From Bdellovibrionaceae bacterium UBA2316 (GTDB taxonomy: Bacteria > Bdellovibrionota > Bdellovibrionia > Bdellovibrionales > Bdellovibrionaceae): a DNA stretch of 64,000 nt. The stretch is taken from the NCBI GenBank assembly GCA_002345205.1, contig DDVI01000087.1, positions 46,516 to 110,515 on the forward strand, in the 5' to 3' direction. Position 1 is the stretch's first letter. The number at the start of each line of letters is the position of its first letter. Positions 25,226-33,873 of this stretch are shown here, one piece after another. The notes under the pieces were generated by a model. That model searched no databases. It was given only the letters and a program-made list of their open reading frames with translations, and was not told the origin of the DNA. The translations under genes and the position numbers were made by a program.

Positions 25226-26410
25226 TTAAAATGATTCTAGCTTATTAACGACTTTATCGATTTCCGTTTTAGTTTGAACCAAGACTTGGTCTCGCCATTC
25301 GAATTCCAAAGGATAGAACATGTCTTTAAACATTTTTTTTGCTTGAGCTTCTGAGTCTTCATCTTTAGCTTTGCGTTGGTACACCTGGTTTTCAGTCACC
25401 ATTCGGTACAGGGAATCCAGCGAGCCAAGAGTGCTTTGAGAGTTTAAAGTACCAAATTCAAAAGTCACTGGATAGATTTCGCCTATTTTTTTATAGTTGG
25501 TCTGAAAATATGATAGGACGTCCCCAGTTGTTTCGTAAAAATTTTTGCTGTCCGCAAAATCAATTTTTGAAGGTGCGTACATATTTGATATCTTTTTCGA
25601 GACGTCCGAATCGGAACGACCCGAAAGAAGGTGCAGCTTGCCTTTTTCACCATAGCCGGTGTGTAAATCAATATAGACAATTTTCTTGTAGCCATTAACT
25701 TGGGAATCCCAGATTCTCTTTAATGCGACGAATTCAGGCTGGTACTGTTGACCACCGAAGTAGATTCCCTTTGGGTGAGTGTATTGCCCTTTAAGGATAG
25801 AACGTCGAAGTGTTTCCATTGAGTGAGTTGCGATTAAATAAACCGAGTTCAAGTAAAAAGAAATCCGCTTGAACATGCCGTTTTGGAATGAGTGTTCCGG
25901 ATTCAAGAATAGATTAATTTTCGCGTAGTCTTCGTTCTTTTGTTGGAAATCGTTCTGTTGGACAACGAAGTTACGATTTAAATCCACGTTGTTGGGGTTT
26001 GTGCGTCGATTGTGGAAGGTGCCCCATGGGTTTACAATGTGAATATATAGAAACGATGTATTAGCGTATCGTTTTGTGTGTAAATACTCTAAGAGGAAGT
26101 TTTGGATTCCAGCACCGGTTAGTCCCTCTATGCCATGAACTCCAGATTGTATAACTAATAAATTTTCTTTTCGTTCCGATGGAATCAAGGCGAAGTCAAT
26201 TTTGGGTTGGAAATCCTTTGCCGCAATTGAATAGTACTCAATTGGTGACGAGCTTATCGTCATGTTTGGATTCGTGGTTTGAATATGCTTAGTTCTCACG
26301 GCAAAATCCGACTTATAGTCTGCGAGACTGTTCTTAAAATAAGACTGAGAGTTTAAAGCAAGTGCGAATGACGAAAATAAAAGGCCGAAAAATAAAGTAG
26401 TCCATTTCAT
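25226..26410 (-). CDS. exported M14-like zinc carboxypeptidase (DUF2817 type)
   Basis: A 394-residue product with a signal peptide (MKWTTLFFGLLFSSFALAL). The zinc pair of the M14 fold is in QSGVHGIEG (His92, Glu95), followed by VDLNRNF, the third ligand in YIDLHTGYG, and a late acidic residue in VTFEFGTL that would act as the general base. This subgroup (DUF2817) is annotated as peptidase-like with no fixed substrate; M14 relatives trim peptidoglycan peptides or other oligopeptides. It is the last of four tightly packed minus-strand genes, overlapping the one before by ATGA; the presence of an L,D-transpeptidase in the same unit points to cell-wall peptides. Confidence 0.72.
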   Translation of the reverse strand: MKWTTLFFGLLFSSFALALNSQSYFKNSLADYKSDFAVRTKHIQTTNPNMTISSSPIEYYSIAAKDFQPKIDFALIPSERKENLLVIQSGVHGIEGLTGAGIQNFLLEYLHTKRYANTSFLYIHIVNPWGTFHNRRTNPNNVDLNRNFVVQQNDFQQKNEDYAKINLFLNPEHSFQNGMFKRISFYLNSVYLIATHSMETLRRSILKGQYTHPKGIYFGGQQYQPEFVALKRIWDSQVNGYKKIVYIDLHTGYGEKGKLHLLSGRSDSDVSKKISNMYAPSKIDFADSKNFYETTGDVLSYFQTNYKKIGEIYPVTFEFGTLNSQSTLGSLDSLYRMVTENQVYQRKAKDEDSEAQAKKMFKDMFYPLEFEWRDQVLVQTKTEIDKVVNKLESF

Positions 26411-26733
26411 AGTGACTTAATTTCACCATGATAAACGACGCCATGCCAAGTGATTTCGAAAAACCGGTCAAATAGAGCCTCTTCATAGGGGAAATTAAAT
26501 TCGTATTGAGCTTCGTATAGACTCAATTCATTTTTGAAAATAAACTTCTTTTGGTCGCTTGAAAGCTGAGTCATTTCACCAGCGAGAGGGATGGTGAAGA
26601 GATACACGTTGCTCGCGTGAATATGAACATTGATATCTAGTTCTGATTTGAAATACAAAGCAAAGGCCGGTTTGAGTGTAACCGAAATACTTTGCTGGTT
26701 CATGATCATATGGTCGTATATTTTAAAACTCAT
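26407..26733 (-). CDS. small protein of unknown function in L,D-transpeptidase operon
   Basis: 108 residues without a signal peptide or membrane segment. It is rich in aromatic and acidic residues (FNFPYEEALFDRFFEITWHGV) and strand-like, as in a small beta domain. No family recognised. Both ends overlap neighbours by 4 bases (ATGA), which supports it as a real gene and ties it to the transpeptidase and the M14-like peptidase. Confidence 0.6.
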   Translation of the reverse strand: MSFKIYDHMIMNQQSISVTLKPAFALYFKSELDINVHIHASNVYLFTIPLAGEMTQLSSDQKKFIFKNELSLYEAQYEFNFPYEEALFDRFFEITWHGVVYHGEIKSL

Positions 26734-27449
26734 GGAATTCTGTTTTCAATCTTTTCATCTGGAGTCGGAGGAATCAAGGCCTTAGTCAGTTTTTTTCGTA
26801 CATCCATTTTGGCGATGAGTATGGTTCCAGGTTTTAAAGATTGATAGACGGTGATCATATTATTTTTAGGTAAAGCGATGCAGCCCAAGCTGCGTCCCAA
26901 GAAGCCATATTTATCAATATGAGCTTGGCTGCAGTAGTGGGCGCCATGCATAACAATGCGGCGAGGGAAAGACCTGTCATTCGACGAACTCACGCCGTGT
27001 AAATTGATAGAGGGACCAAAGTGGCCTACATAGTGATTACCCGTTACGTAAATACCGAGAGAACTTTGATAGCTATCCTCCGTGTTTGAAAATAGGCATG
27101 AATCCGTGTTGCCTGTGTTCACGCCGTGGGATGCGAATGAGGAAAGTTCGATGTTTGAATCGGTATTGATGATGTGCAAGCGTTCTCTGTCTGAGGTCAA
27201 ATCATAGTTGACCAGGCAAAAGCGTTCGGTATTTATAAACGTTGTTTTACTTTCAAATTTAAATGATTTTCTTGAAAACGAAAAATTTGAATTAGAAATT
27301 CCATATTTTCTTACGTACTTCGCATAGTATTGATCCAGTGAAGTGGTTTCGCGGGATGCATAGACAGTTTTAACTAATCCAAGGCTGAATAAGAGGGCAA
27401 ATTCCCTTCGGCTAAGATTGCTGTTGCTGACCAGTGTGCTATCGTTCAT
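26730..27449 (-). CDS. L,D-transpeptidase family protein (YkuD_2 type), probable Tat substrate
   Basis: The C-terminal half has the YkuD_2 signature: RRIVMHGAHYCS with the His, then FLGRSLGCIALP with the catalytic Cys. These enzymes form or exchange cross-links through meso-diaminopimelate in peptidoglycan, or act as L,D-carboxypeptidases. The N-terminus has SRREFALLFSLGL, a twin-arginine motif before a hydrophobic stretch, so export by Tat is plausible. At 239 residues it is near the family's usual size. It starts 3 bases after the stop of a methyltransferase gene and overlaps the next gene by ATGA. Confidence 0.78.
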   Translation of the reverse strand: MNDSTLVSNSNLSRREFALLFSLGLVKTVYASRETTSLDQYYAKYVRKYGISNSNFSFSRKSFKFESKTTFINTERFCLVNYDLTSDRERLHIINTDSNIELSSFASHGVNTGNTDSCLFSNTEDSYQSSLGIYVTGNHYVGHFGPSINLHGVSSSNDRSFPRRIVMHGAHYCSQAHIDKYGFLGRSLGCIALPKNNMITVYQSLKPGTILIAKMDVRKKLTKALIPPTPDEKIENRIP

Positions 27450-27452
27450 TTT

Positions 27453-28166
27453 CTACTTTTTCTTAAACAGCGATTCGGCTAATTCCATCTGTGCTGATTT
27501 CTTTGTTTCTTTAGATGAATCGGCCATATTGAATAAATTGTATTTTTCTACGTCTTTATCTGTTGGTTTCTGGGCGATACACTGTACACGCACTTTGCCG
27601 TTTACGGTGCCTTCTCTATAGAATAAAATGCGTAAGCCGGTTAAGTTTTTAAGTAATTCATTGTGTTTGAAGTAGAAGTTTTTGTGATCGTCTTCTTTGC
27701 CTAAAACTTCATTGATTTCGTCTATTAGGTAGGATTCGATTAGCAATGTGCCGCCAAATTTAAGACTTTTGATAATCTCTTGGTATAGGCGATTATTGTG
27801 AGGTCGGTAGTAGTTCATCAAGATAGTGTCGTACTGAAGGAGGCCGAATAAATGTAGCTCGATATCGCCTGTTTTAAATTGAACATTTTGTTCGGCGGAT
27901 GAAATATTTTTTTCGGCCTTTTGCTTTGCGGTTTCGGAAATGTCGATGCCAATGACCTCAAACCCTTTTTTGCTCAAAAATAAAGCATCGTGACCCAGGC
28001 CGTATCCGATATCGAGAGCTTTTCCTTTTTTTAAGTTTTCCCATTGCTCTGAAACTAGGCCGGTGGGTGTCGTATTTAAAAATTGAGTGTAGTTTTGATT
28101 CTTATGTTCTGTGTTTTGATAAACTTGGTCCCAGTATTGACCAGGAGTGGCCGATGTTGTGCTCAT
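27453..28166 (-). CDS. class I SAM-dependent methyltransferase
   Basis: 237 residues with a Rossmann methyltransferase core: KALDIGYGLGHDALFLSKKG is motif I, VIGIDIS the acidic strand 2 residue, and YDTILMNYYRPHN motif IV. The layout (QYWDQVYQN start, then the core) is that of the thiopurine/tellurite-resistance (TehB-like) group, with small-molecule or lipid substrates; which one is unclear. The start at 28166 is chosen because the N-terminus then matches relatives; upstream only TTG codons are available and no good ribosome site is seen. First gene of the four-gene unit, divergent from the HiPIP gene. Confidence 0.75.
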   Translation of the reverse strand: MSTTSATPGQYWDQVYQNTEHKNQNYTQFLNTTPTGLVSEQWENLKKGKALDIGYGLGHDALFLSKKGFEVIGIDISETAKQKAEKNISSAEQNVQFKTGDIELHLFGLLQYDTILMNYYRPHNNRLYQEIIKSLKFGGTLLIESYLIDEINEVLGKEDDHKNFYFKHNELLKNLTGLRILFYREGTVNGKVRVQCIAQKPTDKDVEKYNLFNMADSSKETKKSAQMELAESLFKKK

Positions 28167-28243
28167 GGCAGAAAATTTAATTGAAAACCAATTGAAAACA
28201 AGTAAAATATATAAGCGCAACCATTAAACAAAAGGAAATCGTT

Positions 28244-28660
28244 ATGAACGTAAATAAAAAGATGTCTAAGAGAGAATTTCTGAACCACTTGGTAACAGTT
28301 ACAGGGGCTTCAGTCGTGGCCGTTCAAATGTTGAAAGAATCAGCGTATGGCCAAGAAAAGCGTCGTGGCTCTAAAACTGAAACTCCGGCTAAGGACACGG
28401 ACCTACCTTTGGTAGAACCTGGAAAAGGTACCGCAGCGGCGTTAGCGTACCACCACTCACAAGCTGATGCGGATAAAGACCCAAAAACAGATAAAAAAAC
28501 CGATAAAGGCATGGCGTGGGACAAGCGTTTCTGCAACAACTGCAGCTTCTACACAGTAGCAGGCGATAAGGCCGGCAAAAAAGTAGGAAAGTGCACACTC
28601 TTCCAAAAAGCACTAGTCGCCGACGAAGGCATCTGCAACTCTTGGGCGAAGAAAGCCTAA
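28244..28660 (+). CDS. high-potential iron-sulfur protein (HiPIP)
   Basis: The C-terminal 60 residues carry four Cys spaced exactly CX2CX16CX13C (FCNNCSFY, GKCTLF, GICNSW), the binding pattern of the [4Fe-4S] cluster of HiPIPs, which are periplasmic one-electron carriers. The N-terminus SKREFLNHLVTVTGASVVAV is a Tat-like leader with Lys-Arg in place of Arg-Arg, as expected for a protein exported with its cluster. A Lys/Asp-rich linker (DKDPKTDKKTDK) lies between. AAGGA is 8 bases before the ATG. The partner oxidase or reductase is not in this window. Confidence 0.9.
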   Translation: MNVNKKMSKREFLNHLVTVTGASVVAVQMLKESAYGQEKRRGSKTETPAKDTDLPLVEPGKGTAAALAYHHSQADADKDPKTDKKTDKGMAWDKRFCNNCSFYTVAGDKAGKKVGKCTLFQKALVADEGICNSWAKKA

Positions 28661-28661
28661 C

Positions 28662-28826
28662 CGCCAAAAGGTGCCAGGTCCTGTTTGGCGATTGCAGAAT
28701 CTTTAATATTGCCTGGAACTTTCGTAACTCGATTCAAAAAATAAAAAGGGCAGAAGAATTAAATCTTCTGCCCTTTTTATTTTTGATAAATTGAATCTAT
28801 GGCTTAGGACCTGGCACCTTTTGGCG
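28662..28826. repeat. REP-like palindromic element with 21-bp perfect inverted arms
   Basis: The arms at 28662-28682 and 28806-28826 are perfect reverse complements and contain the core AAAGGTGCCAGGTCC. They begin 1 base after the HiPIP stop and end 1 base before the stop codon of the acyl-CoA ligase. The same GTGCCAGG core recurs at 39241-39463. Confidence 0.75.
28743..28778. terminator. bidirectional terminator between HiPIP and acyl-CoA ligase genes
   Basis: A perfect 15-bp stem (AAAAAGGGCAGAAGA with TCTTCTGCCCTTTTT, 6-base loop) has A and T tails on each side, so it serves both converging genes. It sits in the middle of the palindromic element. Confidence 0.9.
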
Positions 28827-28827
28827 C

Positions 28828-30537
28828 TTAAGCTGTTGGCGTTCTTAAGGCGCGGCGTAGGATTTTGCCTACGTTTGTTTTTGGTAGTTCGGTTCGGAAT
28901 TCGACTACTTTTGGTACCTTGTAGTTGGTAAGATTTTGTTTTGCGTGGTCGATTACGCTTTGGGCGGTTAAGCCTGGATCCTTTTTGACCACGACCACTT
29001 TAACTACCTCTCCAGAGTGAGTGTCGGGTATGCCGATCGCTGCTACCTCAAGTATACCAGGGTGAGACGCTAATGCATCTTCCACCTCGTTCGGGTAAAC
29101 GTTGAATCCGGAAACTAAGATCATATCTTTTTTGCGATCTACAATTTTTACATAGTTTTTTTCGTCAAGGATGCCAATGTCTCCAGTGCGTAACCAGCCG
29201 TCTTTGTCGATGACTTTTGCAGTCTCGTCTGGGCGTTCCCAGTAACCTTTCATCACTTGCGGTCCGTATACGCAGATTTCACCGGGTTCATTATTTGTTG
29301 TTTCGTTACCGTCGTCGTCTATGAATTTGATCCATGTTTCTGGCATCGGTAAACCGATAGTGCCAACGCGATCAGTGCCATCAATAGGATTACAGCAAGC
29401 CACTGGTGAGGTTTCTGTTAAACCGTAACCTTCAACGATTTTTGTACCCGTCATTTTTTCCCAACGTTCGCTAACTGCCTTTTGCAAAGCCATCGCGCCC
29501 GCAACGCTGATTTTAACTGGTTTGAAATCGATGCTTGTGAAATCAGGGTGATTCATTAAAGCATTGAAAAGGGTATTCACTCCGGACATCACGGTGAACT
29601 TGCTTTTCTTCATATCCTTGATAAACGCCGGAATATCGCGTGGGTTAGTGATTAGAACATTTTGAGCCCCGTAGCGCATGAAGGCCAAGCAATTCACTGT
29701 TAAAGAGAAAATGTGATACAGCGGTAAGGCTGTAATTGCGATTTCTTCGCCTTCTTTTAATTTCGGGCGCATCCAATTCGCAATTTGCAACATGTTAGCA
29801 ATAATATTTCTATGAGTCAGAATCGCACCTTTAGAAATGCCTGTTGTTCCACCTGTGTACTGAAGGAAAGCTATATCTAAACTGTTCATTTCTACTTTTT
29901 GGAACGTGGCTAGGCGACCGATCTCTAGCGCTTGGTTTAAGTCATAGGCTTGAGGTAAGTGAAACGCCGGCACCATTTTCTTAACGTACTTAACAACGAA
30001 GTTGATCAACAGGCTTTTGGGAAACGGCAAAAAGTCGCCGATTTCAGTTACGATCACGCTTTCTATTTTTGTGTCTTTGATGATTGATTCTAAAAGGTGA
30101 GCGTAGTTCTTTAGGATGACCATACATTTCGCGCCGGAGTCAATAAACTGATGCTTCATTTCAGGTGCTGTATAAAGCGGATTGGTATTTACGATAATTA
30201 AGCCGGCTTTGATCGCGCCAAACAATACGACTGGGTACTGAAGTAAATTAGGCATTTGGATCGCAATACGATCACCTTTTTTAAGTTTCAGTTCCTGCTG
30301 TAAGAAGGCGGCGAACTGATTCACTTTTTCATTTAACTGGGTGTAGGTGAATGTATGACCATAGTTAGTCATCGCTTTTTTATCCGTATAGCGACCGACG
30401 GCTTCATCGAAAACATCCATGATATTTTTGTACTGATCAATATCGATTTTAGGGGATACTGAGGGATGGTAAAGTGAGCGCCAAGGATCATTTCGGTTCA
30501 TCACAGGATTAGCGGAATGCATATTTACTTCATCCAT
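28828..30537 (-). CDS. fadD: long-chain fatty acid-CoA ligase
   Basis: An acyl-adenylating enzyme that activates fatty acids to acyl-CoA. The 569-residue protein shows the family motifs: YTGGTTGISKGAILTHRN (P-loop), GYGLTETSPVACCNP, GWLRTGDIGILDEKNY (ATP/hinge block) and the catalytic Lys in the C-terminal block KTNVGKILRRALR. FadD-like architecture (NQFAAFLQQELKLKKGDRIA and on) fits a long-chain enzyme. The start at 30537 has AAGGAG 7 bases upstream; the longer frame has no such site. Single gene with its own terminator; useful to a predator living on prey lipids, which is inference. Confidence 0.92.
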   Translation of the reverse strand: MDEVNMHSANPVMNRNDPWRSLYHPSVSPKIDIDQYKNIMDVFDEAVGRYTDKKAMTNYGHTFTYTQLNEKVNQFAAFLQQELKLKKGDRIAIQMPNLLQYPVVLFGAIKAGLIIVNTNPLYTAPEMKHQFIDSGAKCMVILKNYAHLLESIIKDTKIESVIVTEIGDFLPFPKSLLINFVVKYVKKMVPAFHLPQAYDLNQALEIGRLATFQKVEMNSLDIAFLQYTGGTTGISKGAILTHRNIIANMLQIANWMRPKLKEGEEIAITALPLYHIFSLTVNCLAFMRYGAQNVLITNPRDIPAFIKDMKKSKFTVMSGVNTLFNALMNHPDFTSIDFKPVKISVAGAMALQKAVSERWEKMTGTKIVEGYGLTETSPVACCNPIDGTDRVGTIGLPMPETWIKFIDDDGNETTNNEPGEICVYGPQVMKGYWERPDETAKVIDKDGWLRTGDIGILDEKNYVKIVDRKKDMILVSGFNVYPNEVEDALASHPGILEVAAIGIPDTHSGEVVKVVVVKKDPGLTAQSVIDHAKQNLTNYKVPKVVEFRTELPKTNVGKILRRALRTPTA

Positions 30538-30582
30538 AAAAAACTCCTTAAAATTGAGTGTCTGCTTTGTTATACTATCAGT

Positions 30583-31671
30583 ATGCCGATGCCTTTTGTC
30601 CATCACTTTATTAGAATAATTGCTCCCGCTGTTTTTCTATTTGTGGGTGTCTCATTTGGTGCCGAAATGGGCTCAAAAACTCGAAAAACCAAACAACAAA
30701 ATTCTGTTAAAGTATCGACACCACAACCCGCTGATTTTTTTTCGAAAAAGAAAATGGAGCTGATCAAAGAGCTTGATGAAATCATGCGCGAAATGATCTG
30801 GTTGATACGTTCTGAACGACCGTCAGCGAATAAGACTCTTTATGGAAAAGTCTATCGAGCGTTGCAGCAGGCTAAAGGTATTAAGCTAACTGAAAAAAAC
30901 AAACATTCGTGTGATCAGTATCAGGTCGAGAAAGTTTCCGAGTATCAGTATCGCATCCATGAATTTTGCCAGAAGCATCGTAATCCAGACTTACTGGCCA
31001 AGATCGACTGGTCGCAAAACAAAGTCGTGTTTCAGTTTCAAGGGCAGAATTATGCTGATGTTTTAGGCGTCGCAGCCTCATTGGTAGCGCCGGTAGTGGT
31101 TTGTCAGGTTCTCGTTGAAGACGAAGCGAAACTAAAAGAAATGCAGTGTACGGGCTTTCGTATCACGCGTGCTGATAATGTCATACGCTTTCAAAGTGTC
31201 GGCTATAAAAAGGGAAATAATCCCATGATGGTGATGAAAGGTGAAGTTCTTAAAAACTTGCTGCCGTATTCTGATTTGATTATCTCGGTACCATTGACGG
31301 GCAAAGTCCAAGTCGTTGAGAAAAAGAAAGTTCCCGATAGTGATGAAACCACACCCGAAAAAAAAGCACAGCAGAAGGCAAAGGATGATTTGGCGAATAA
31401 GCAACCACCGCCTGTGCCCAAGCCCATTGATCCACGTACACCAGAAACTCTGGCGGAACCCGTTTTCCCAACCAACCCGGCCGAGGTTACAAAACCACCT
31501 CGCGATGGTGAGCGTCCTGAAGTGCGTGATGAAAATGGGAATGATGTGACCGAAGAAGCTAGTCAGCAAAATCCAAATAATATCTTGCTGAAAAATAGCC
31601 AACCTGATGTTATTGAAATCCAAGAACTACCTCAACCAGTTCCACCGCCGGTGAATGTGCCGTCTCGGTAA
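30583..31671 (+). CDS. exported protein with Pro-rich C-terminal tail, unknown function
   Basis: A 362-residue product with a hydrophobic N-terminus (VHHFIRIIAPAVFLFVGVSFGAE) that may be a signal peptide or anchor. A helical region (KKKMELIKELDEIMREMIWLI) is followed by a mixed globular part with four Cys (HSCDQY, EFCQKH, VVCQVL, MQCTGF). The last 120 residues are low-complexity, rich in Pro, Lys, Glu and Asn (NKQPPPVPKPIDPRTP, PQPVPPPVNVP), as in proteins that span the cell wall. No good ribosome site precedes the ATG. It ends 9 bases before the peroxiredoxin gene. Confidence 0.58.
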   Translation: MPMPFVHHFIRIIAPAVFLFVGVSFGAEMGSKTRKTKQQNSVKVSTPQPADFFSKKKMELIKELDEIMREMIWLIRSERPSANKTLYGKVYRALQQAKGIKLTEKNKHSCDQYQVEKVSEYQYRIHEFCQKHRNPDLLAKIDWSQNKVVFQFQGQNYADVLGVAASLVAPVVVCQVLVEDEAKLKEMQCTGFRITRADNVIRFQSVGYKKGNNPMMVMKGEVLKNLLPYSDLIISVPLTGKVQVVEKKKVPDSDETTPEKKAQQKAKDDLANKQPPPVPKPIDPRTPETLAEPVFPTNPAEVTKPPRDGERPEVRDENGNDVTEEASQQNPNNILLKNSQPDVIEIQELPQPVPPPVNVPSR

Positions 31672-31680
31672 AAGGAAAAT

Positions 31681-32262
31681 ATGGCAAAAAAAGTAGCGAA
31701 AAAATCGGTAAAGAAAACAGCGAAGACAGATGCACGTAAGAAAGTTACAAAAAAAGTGGCAAAGAAAGCCGCTTCTAAAAAAGCCGAAAAAGCCTCCTTA
31801 CATACTATGTTAGGTAAAACTATTGGGCCGTTTTCAGTCCTGAATTCTGCGGGCAACGTTTATACGGAAAAAGATTTAAAAGGACATAAAACCGTTCTTT
31901 ATTTCTATCCCAAAGACGATACACCTGGGTGCACGCTAGAAGGTCAGCAATTTTCGAAATTGAAAACTCAGTTTGATAAATTAAATACGGTCGTATTGGG
32001 TGTTTCGAAAGACTCATCGGCATCTCATGATAAATTCATCTGTAAATTTGGATTTTCTATTGATTTGTTGTCTGATGAAAATGAAAACCTGTGCAAGATA
32101 TTCGATGTTATTAAAATGAAGAATATGTACGGGCGGAAGTACCTTGGTATCGAACGTAGCACGTTTGTATTGGATGAAAACTTAAGCGTAATCAAAGAAA
32201 TTCGTAAAGTATCTCCGGATGGTCATGCTCAAGAAATTTTAGACTTCGTAAAAAGTCTTTAG
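31681..32262 (+). CDS. BCP/PrxQ-type peroxiredoxin with histone-H1-like N-terminal tail
   Basis: Reduces peroxides with a reactive Cys. The core from residue 40 has YPKDDTPGCTLEGQQF with peroxidatic Cys84 and Thr81, and the fold's later strand GIERSTFVLDE. The classic PrxQ resolving Cys five residues after the first is absent; Cys121 (KFICKFGF) and Cys138 are left as possible partners. The first 38 residues are almost all Lys, Ala, Val and Thr in AKK/KKV repeats, like histone H1-type bacterial proteins that bind DNA. A role in protecting DNA or being held on the nucleoid is inference. The ATG follows AAAGGAAAAT. The stop overlaps the converging SPOUT gene by 4 bases. Confidence 0.85.
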   Translation: MAKKVAKKSVKKTAKTDARKKVTKKVAKKAASKKAEKASLHTMLGKTIGPFSVLNSAGNVYTEKDLKGHKTVLYFYPKDDTPGCTLEGQQFSKLKTQFDKLNTVVLGVSKDSSASHDKFICKFGFSIDLLSDENENLCKIFDVIKMKNMYGRKYLGIERSTFVLDENLSVIKEIRKVSPDGHAQEILDFVKSL

Positions 32263-33053
32263 TTTTTTCGATGACTATTTGAATAGGAAAAAATCGCAAT
32301 GCTGCCGGCGACGGTGGCATTCAGCGACTCCATTCCTTTGATTGGGATATAGATCTTGTTCTTTGATAAGAAGGAGGGCTTTAAGCCTTGGCCTTCTTCG
32401 CCCAACCATAGTCGTAAATTCTGTGGCCATTGAAAACTATAAATATTTGTGCCATCCAAATCTAAACCAAAATCATCGTGATTTGGTTTGAAATCGTTAG
32501 AAGATAAATAAATAAAGTTAAGTTTTAATGTGCCTCCACTGGATGCACGCAGTGCTTTAGGATGGAACGGATCGCATGCTCCCGGTGTCAGGATTACTGT
32601 TTTTACACCAAACGAAAGAGCCGTTCGGCAGAGCGCGCCCATATTTGCAGGATCAGTTAGCGGTAGAACCAATTCCAAGCCATTAGGTTTTGGTAGATGT
32701 TCAACACTGTCATCCTTGGTGCGTTCGCAAACAAATAACGGAAAGTCAGTGCCAGCCGCATCCAATTCTTTGAATAACAAAGAATCTAAAGTGAAATACA
32801 GATTCGGAGTTTCTAAACCCCATTTAGATTTCAGTGCCGCCAATCTATCCGTTGAAAAGTTTTTTGGTACCAAAACCGATTTCACGGGATAACGAGAGGA
32901 AATGTTTTCACTGATAAAATCAGATAAAACTTTCTCTCCAGATAACAGAAAAAGACCTTCTTTTTTTCGACCCTTGTTCGTCAACAAAGACTCCCAAGTT
33001 TTGTATTTGGCATTTTGGGCCGATGAGATAAAAAATGGACTTTCGTTACTCAT
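32259..33053 (-). CDS. SPOUT (TrmH/SpoU) family RNA methyltransferase, second copy
   Basis: 264 residues with an N-terminal substrate-binding part (GLFLLSGEKVLSDFI, as in the RlmB/TsnR group) and a SPOUT domain: LVLPLTDPANMGALCRTALSFG is motif 1, LRLWLGEEGQGL motif 2 and IPIKGMESLNATVAGSIAIF motif 3. Such enzymes 2'-O-methylate rRNA or tRNA. The start at 33053 overlaps the end of rsmG by 8 bases, linking two rRNA/tRNA modification genes in one transcript. It differs from the copy at 8341 in length and layout. Confidence 0.88.
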   Translation of the reverse strand: MSNESPFFISSAQNAKYKTWESLLTNKGRKKEGLFLLSGEKVLSDFISENISSRYPVKSVLVPKNFSTDRLAALKSKWGLETPNLYFTLDSLLFKELDAAGTDFPLFVCERTKDDSVEHLPKPNGLELVLPLTDPANMGALCRTALSFGVKTVILTPGACDPFHPKALRASSGGTLKLNFIYLSSNDFKPNHDDFGLDLDGTNIYSFQWPQNLRLWLGEEGQGLKPSFLSKNKIYIPIKGMESLNATVAGSIAIFSYSNSHRKN

Positions 33054-33873
33054 CGTCGTCCATGTCTTCAAAATCTTCTAGGGGGGGCGATTTAATTTTT
33101 CTGTACACGATTAGGCGGCGCTCGTGTGGAGTTTTTGGAATTGAGTATTTGAAATCATTTTCTAGAACGTACCATTCCTTGTAGGCCTCAGCTAATTTCA
33201 ATTCTGGATCAGCGTTAGGGCCTTTCATGAAAATCAAGTGCCCACCATCCAGCAAACAGTTGATCGTATTTTTCATCGTGTTGCCGATGTCTTCCACGGC
33301 ACGTGTGATAACGGATTTTACAGGGTAGACGAATTCGGGATCAATGTTTCGACCGATGATTTCTAGATTTTTCAGCTTCATTTCTTCGCGCACGGTTTTT
33401 AAAAAATTCACTCGGCGTTGAACACCTTCGCCAAGCAAGATTTTCTCGTTCGGGTATTTGATCTTCAAGGGAATGCCTGGGAATCCTGGGCCCGTTCCTA
33501 AATCCAAAAGTGGAAACTGTGGTTTAAAGAAGTCTAGGGAAATAAGACTGTCGATAAAATGTTTGATCGCGACGTCCTTTAGGGTCAAAAGTCGTGTGAA
33601 GTTTTCGCCTTTTTGATTTTCCATCAATAATTGGTAAAAGTGGGCGAACTGTTTACGCTCCTCGTGGGAAACCATGTTGAAGTCGTGATTACGAAATATA
33701 TCATAAAGACGGTCGTTGGCTTCCTCTAAAGAGAAAATCTCTTGAGGTTTTTTGTGCTTCCCCATGAGTTTTTTAGGAGCATTTGTGTTGGTTTTTGAGG
33801 CAGCCGCAGGATGGACCTTTTTGTCCTGACGTTCCTTGTAGGCCGAGTAGTTGGATTTGTTTTTATGCGCCAT
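33046..33873 (-). CDS. rsmG: 16S rRNA m7G527 methyltransferase RsmG
   Basis: Methylates N7 of G527 in 16S rRNA. The SAM site LLDLGTGPGFPGIPLKIKYP is the RsmG signature, preceded by FTRLLTLKDVAIKHFIDSL and followed by SVITRAVEDIGNT and GGHLIFMKGPN. The protein is longer than the usual 205-215 residues: a basic 45-residue N-terminal extension (HKNKSNYSAYKERQDKK and on) and an acidic tail ending MDDDE. It is not next to mnmG or parAB here, the usual neighbours, but is followed by a SPOUT methylase with overlapping frames. Confidence 0.9.
   Translation of the reverse strand: MAHKNKSNYSAYKERQDKKVHPAAASKTNTNAPKKLMGKHKKPQEIFSLEEANDRLYDIFRNHDFNMVSHEERKQFAHFYQLLMENQKGENFTRLLTLKDVAIKHFIDSLISLDFFKPQFPLLDLGTGPGFPGIPLKIKYPNEKILLGEGVQRRVNFLKTVREEMKLKNLEIIGRNIDPEFVYPVKSVITRAVEDIGNTMKNTINCLLDGGHLIFMKGPNADPELKLAEAYKEWYVLENDFKYSIPKTPHERRLIVYRKIKSPPLEDFEDMDDDE

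Noticed and set aside
31132..31623. Minus-strand frames of 90-163 codons within the Pro-rich gene
   Set aside because: Antisense of low-complexity Pro/Lys/Glu codons; no signal or start site, while the plus strand has a coherent protein.
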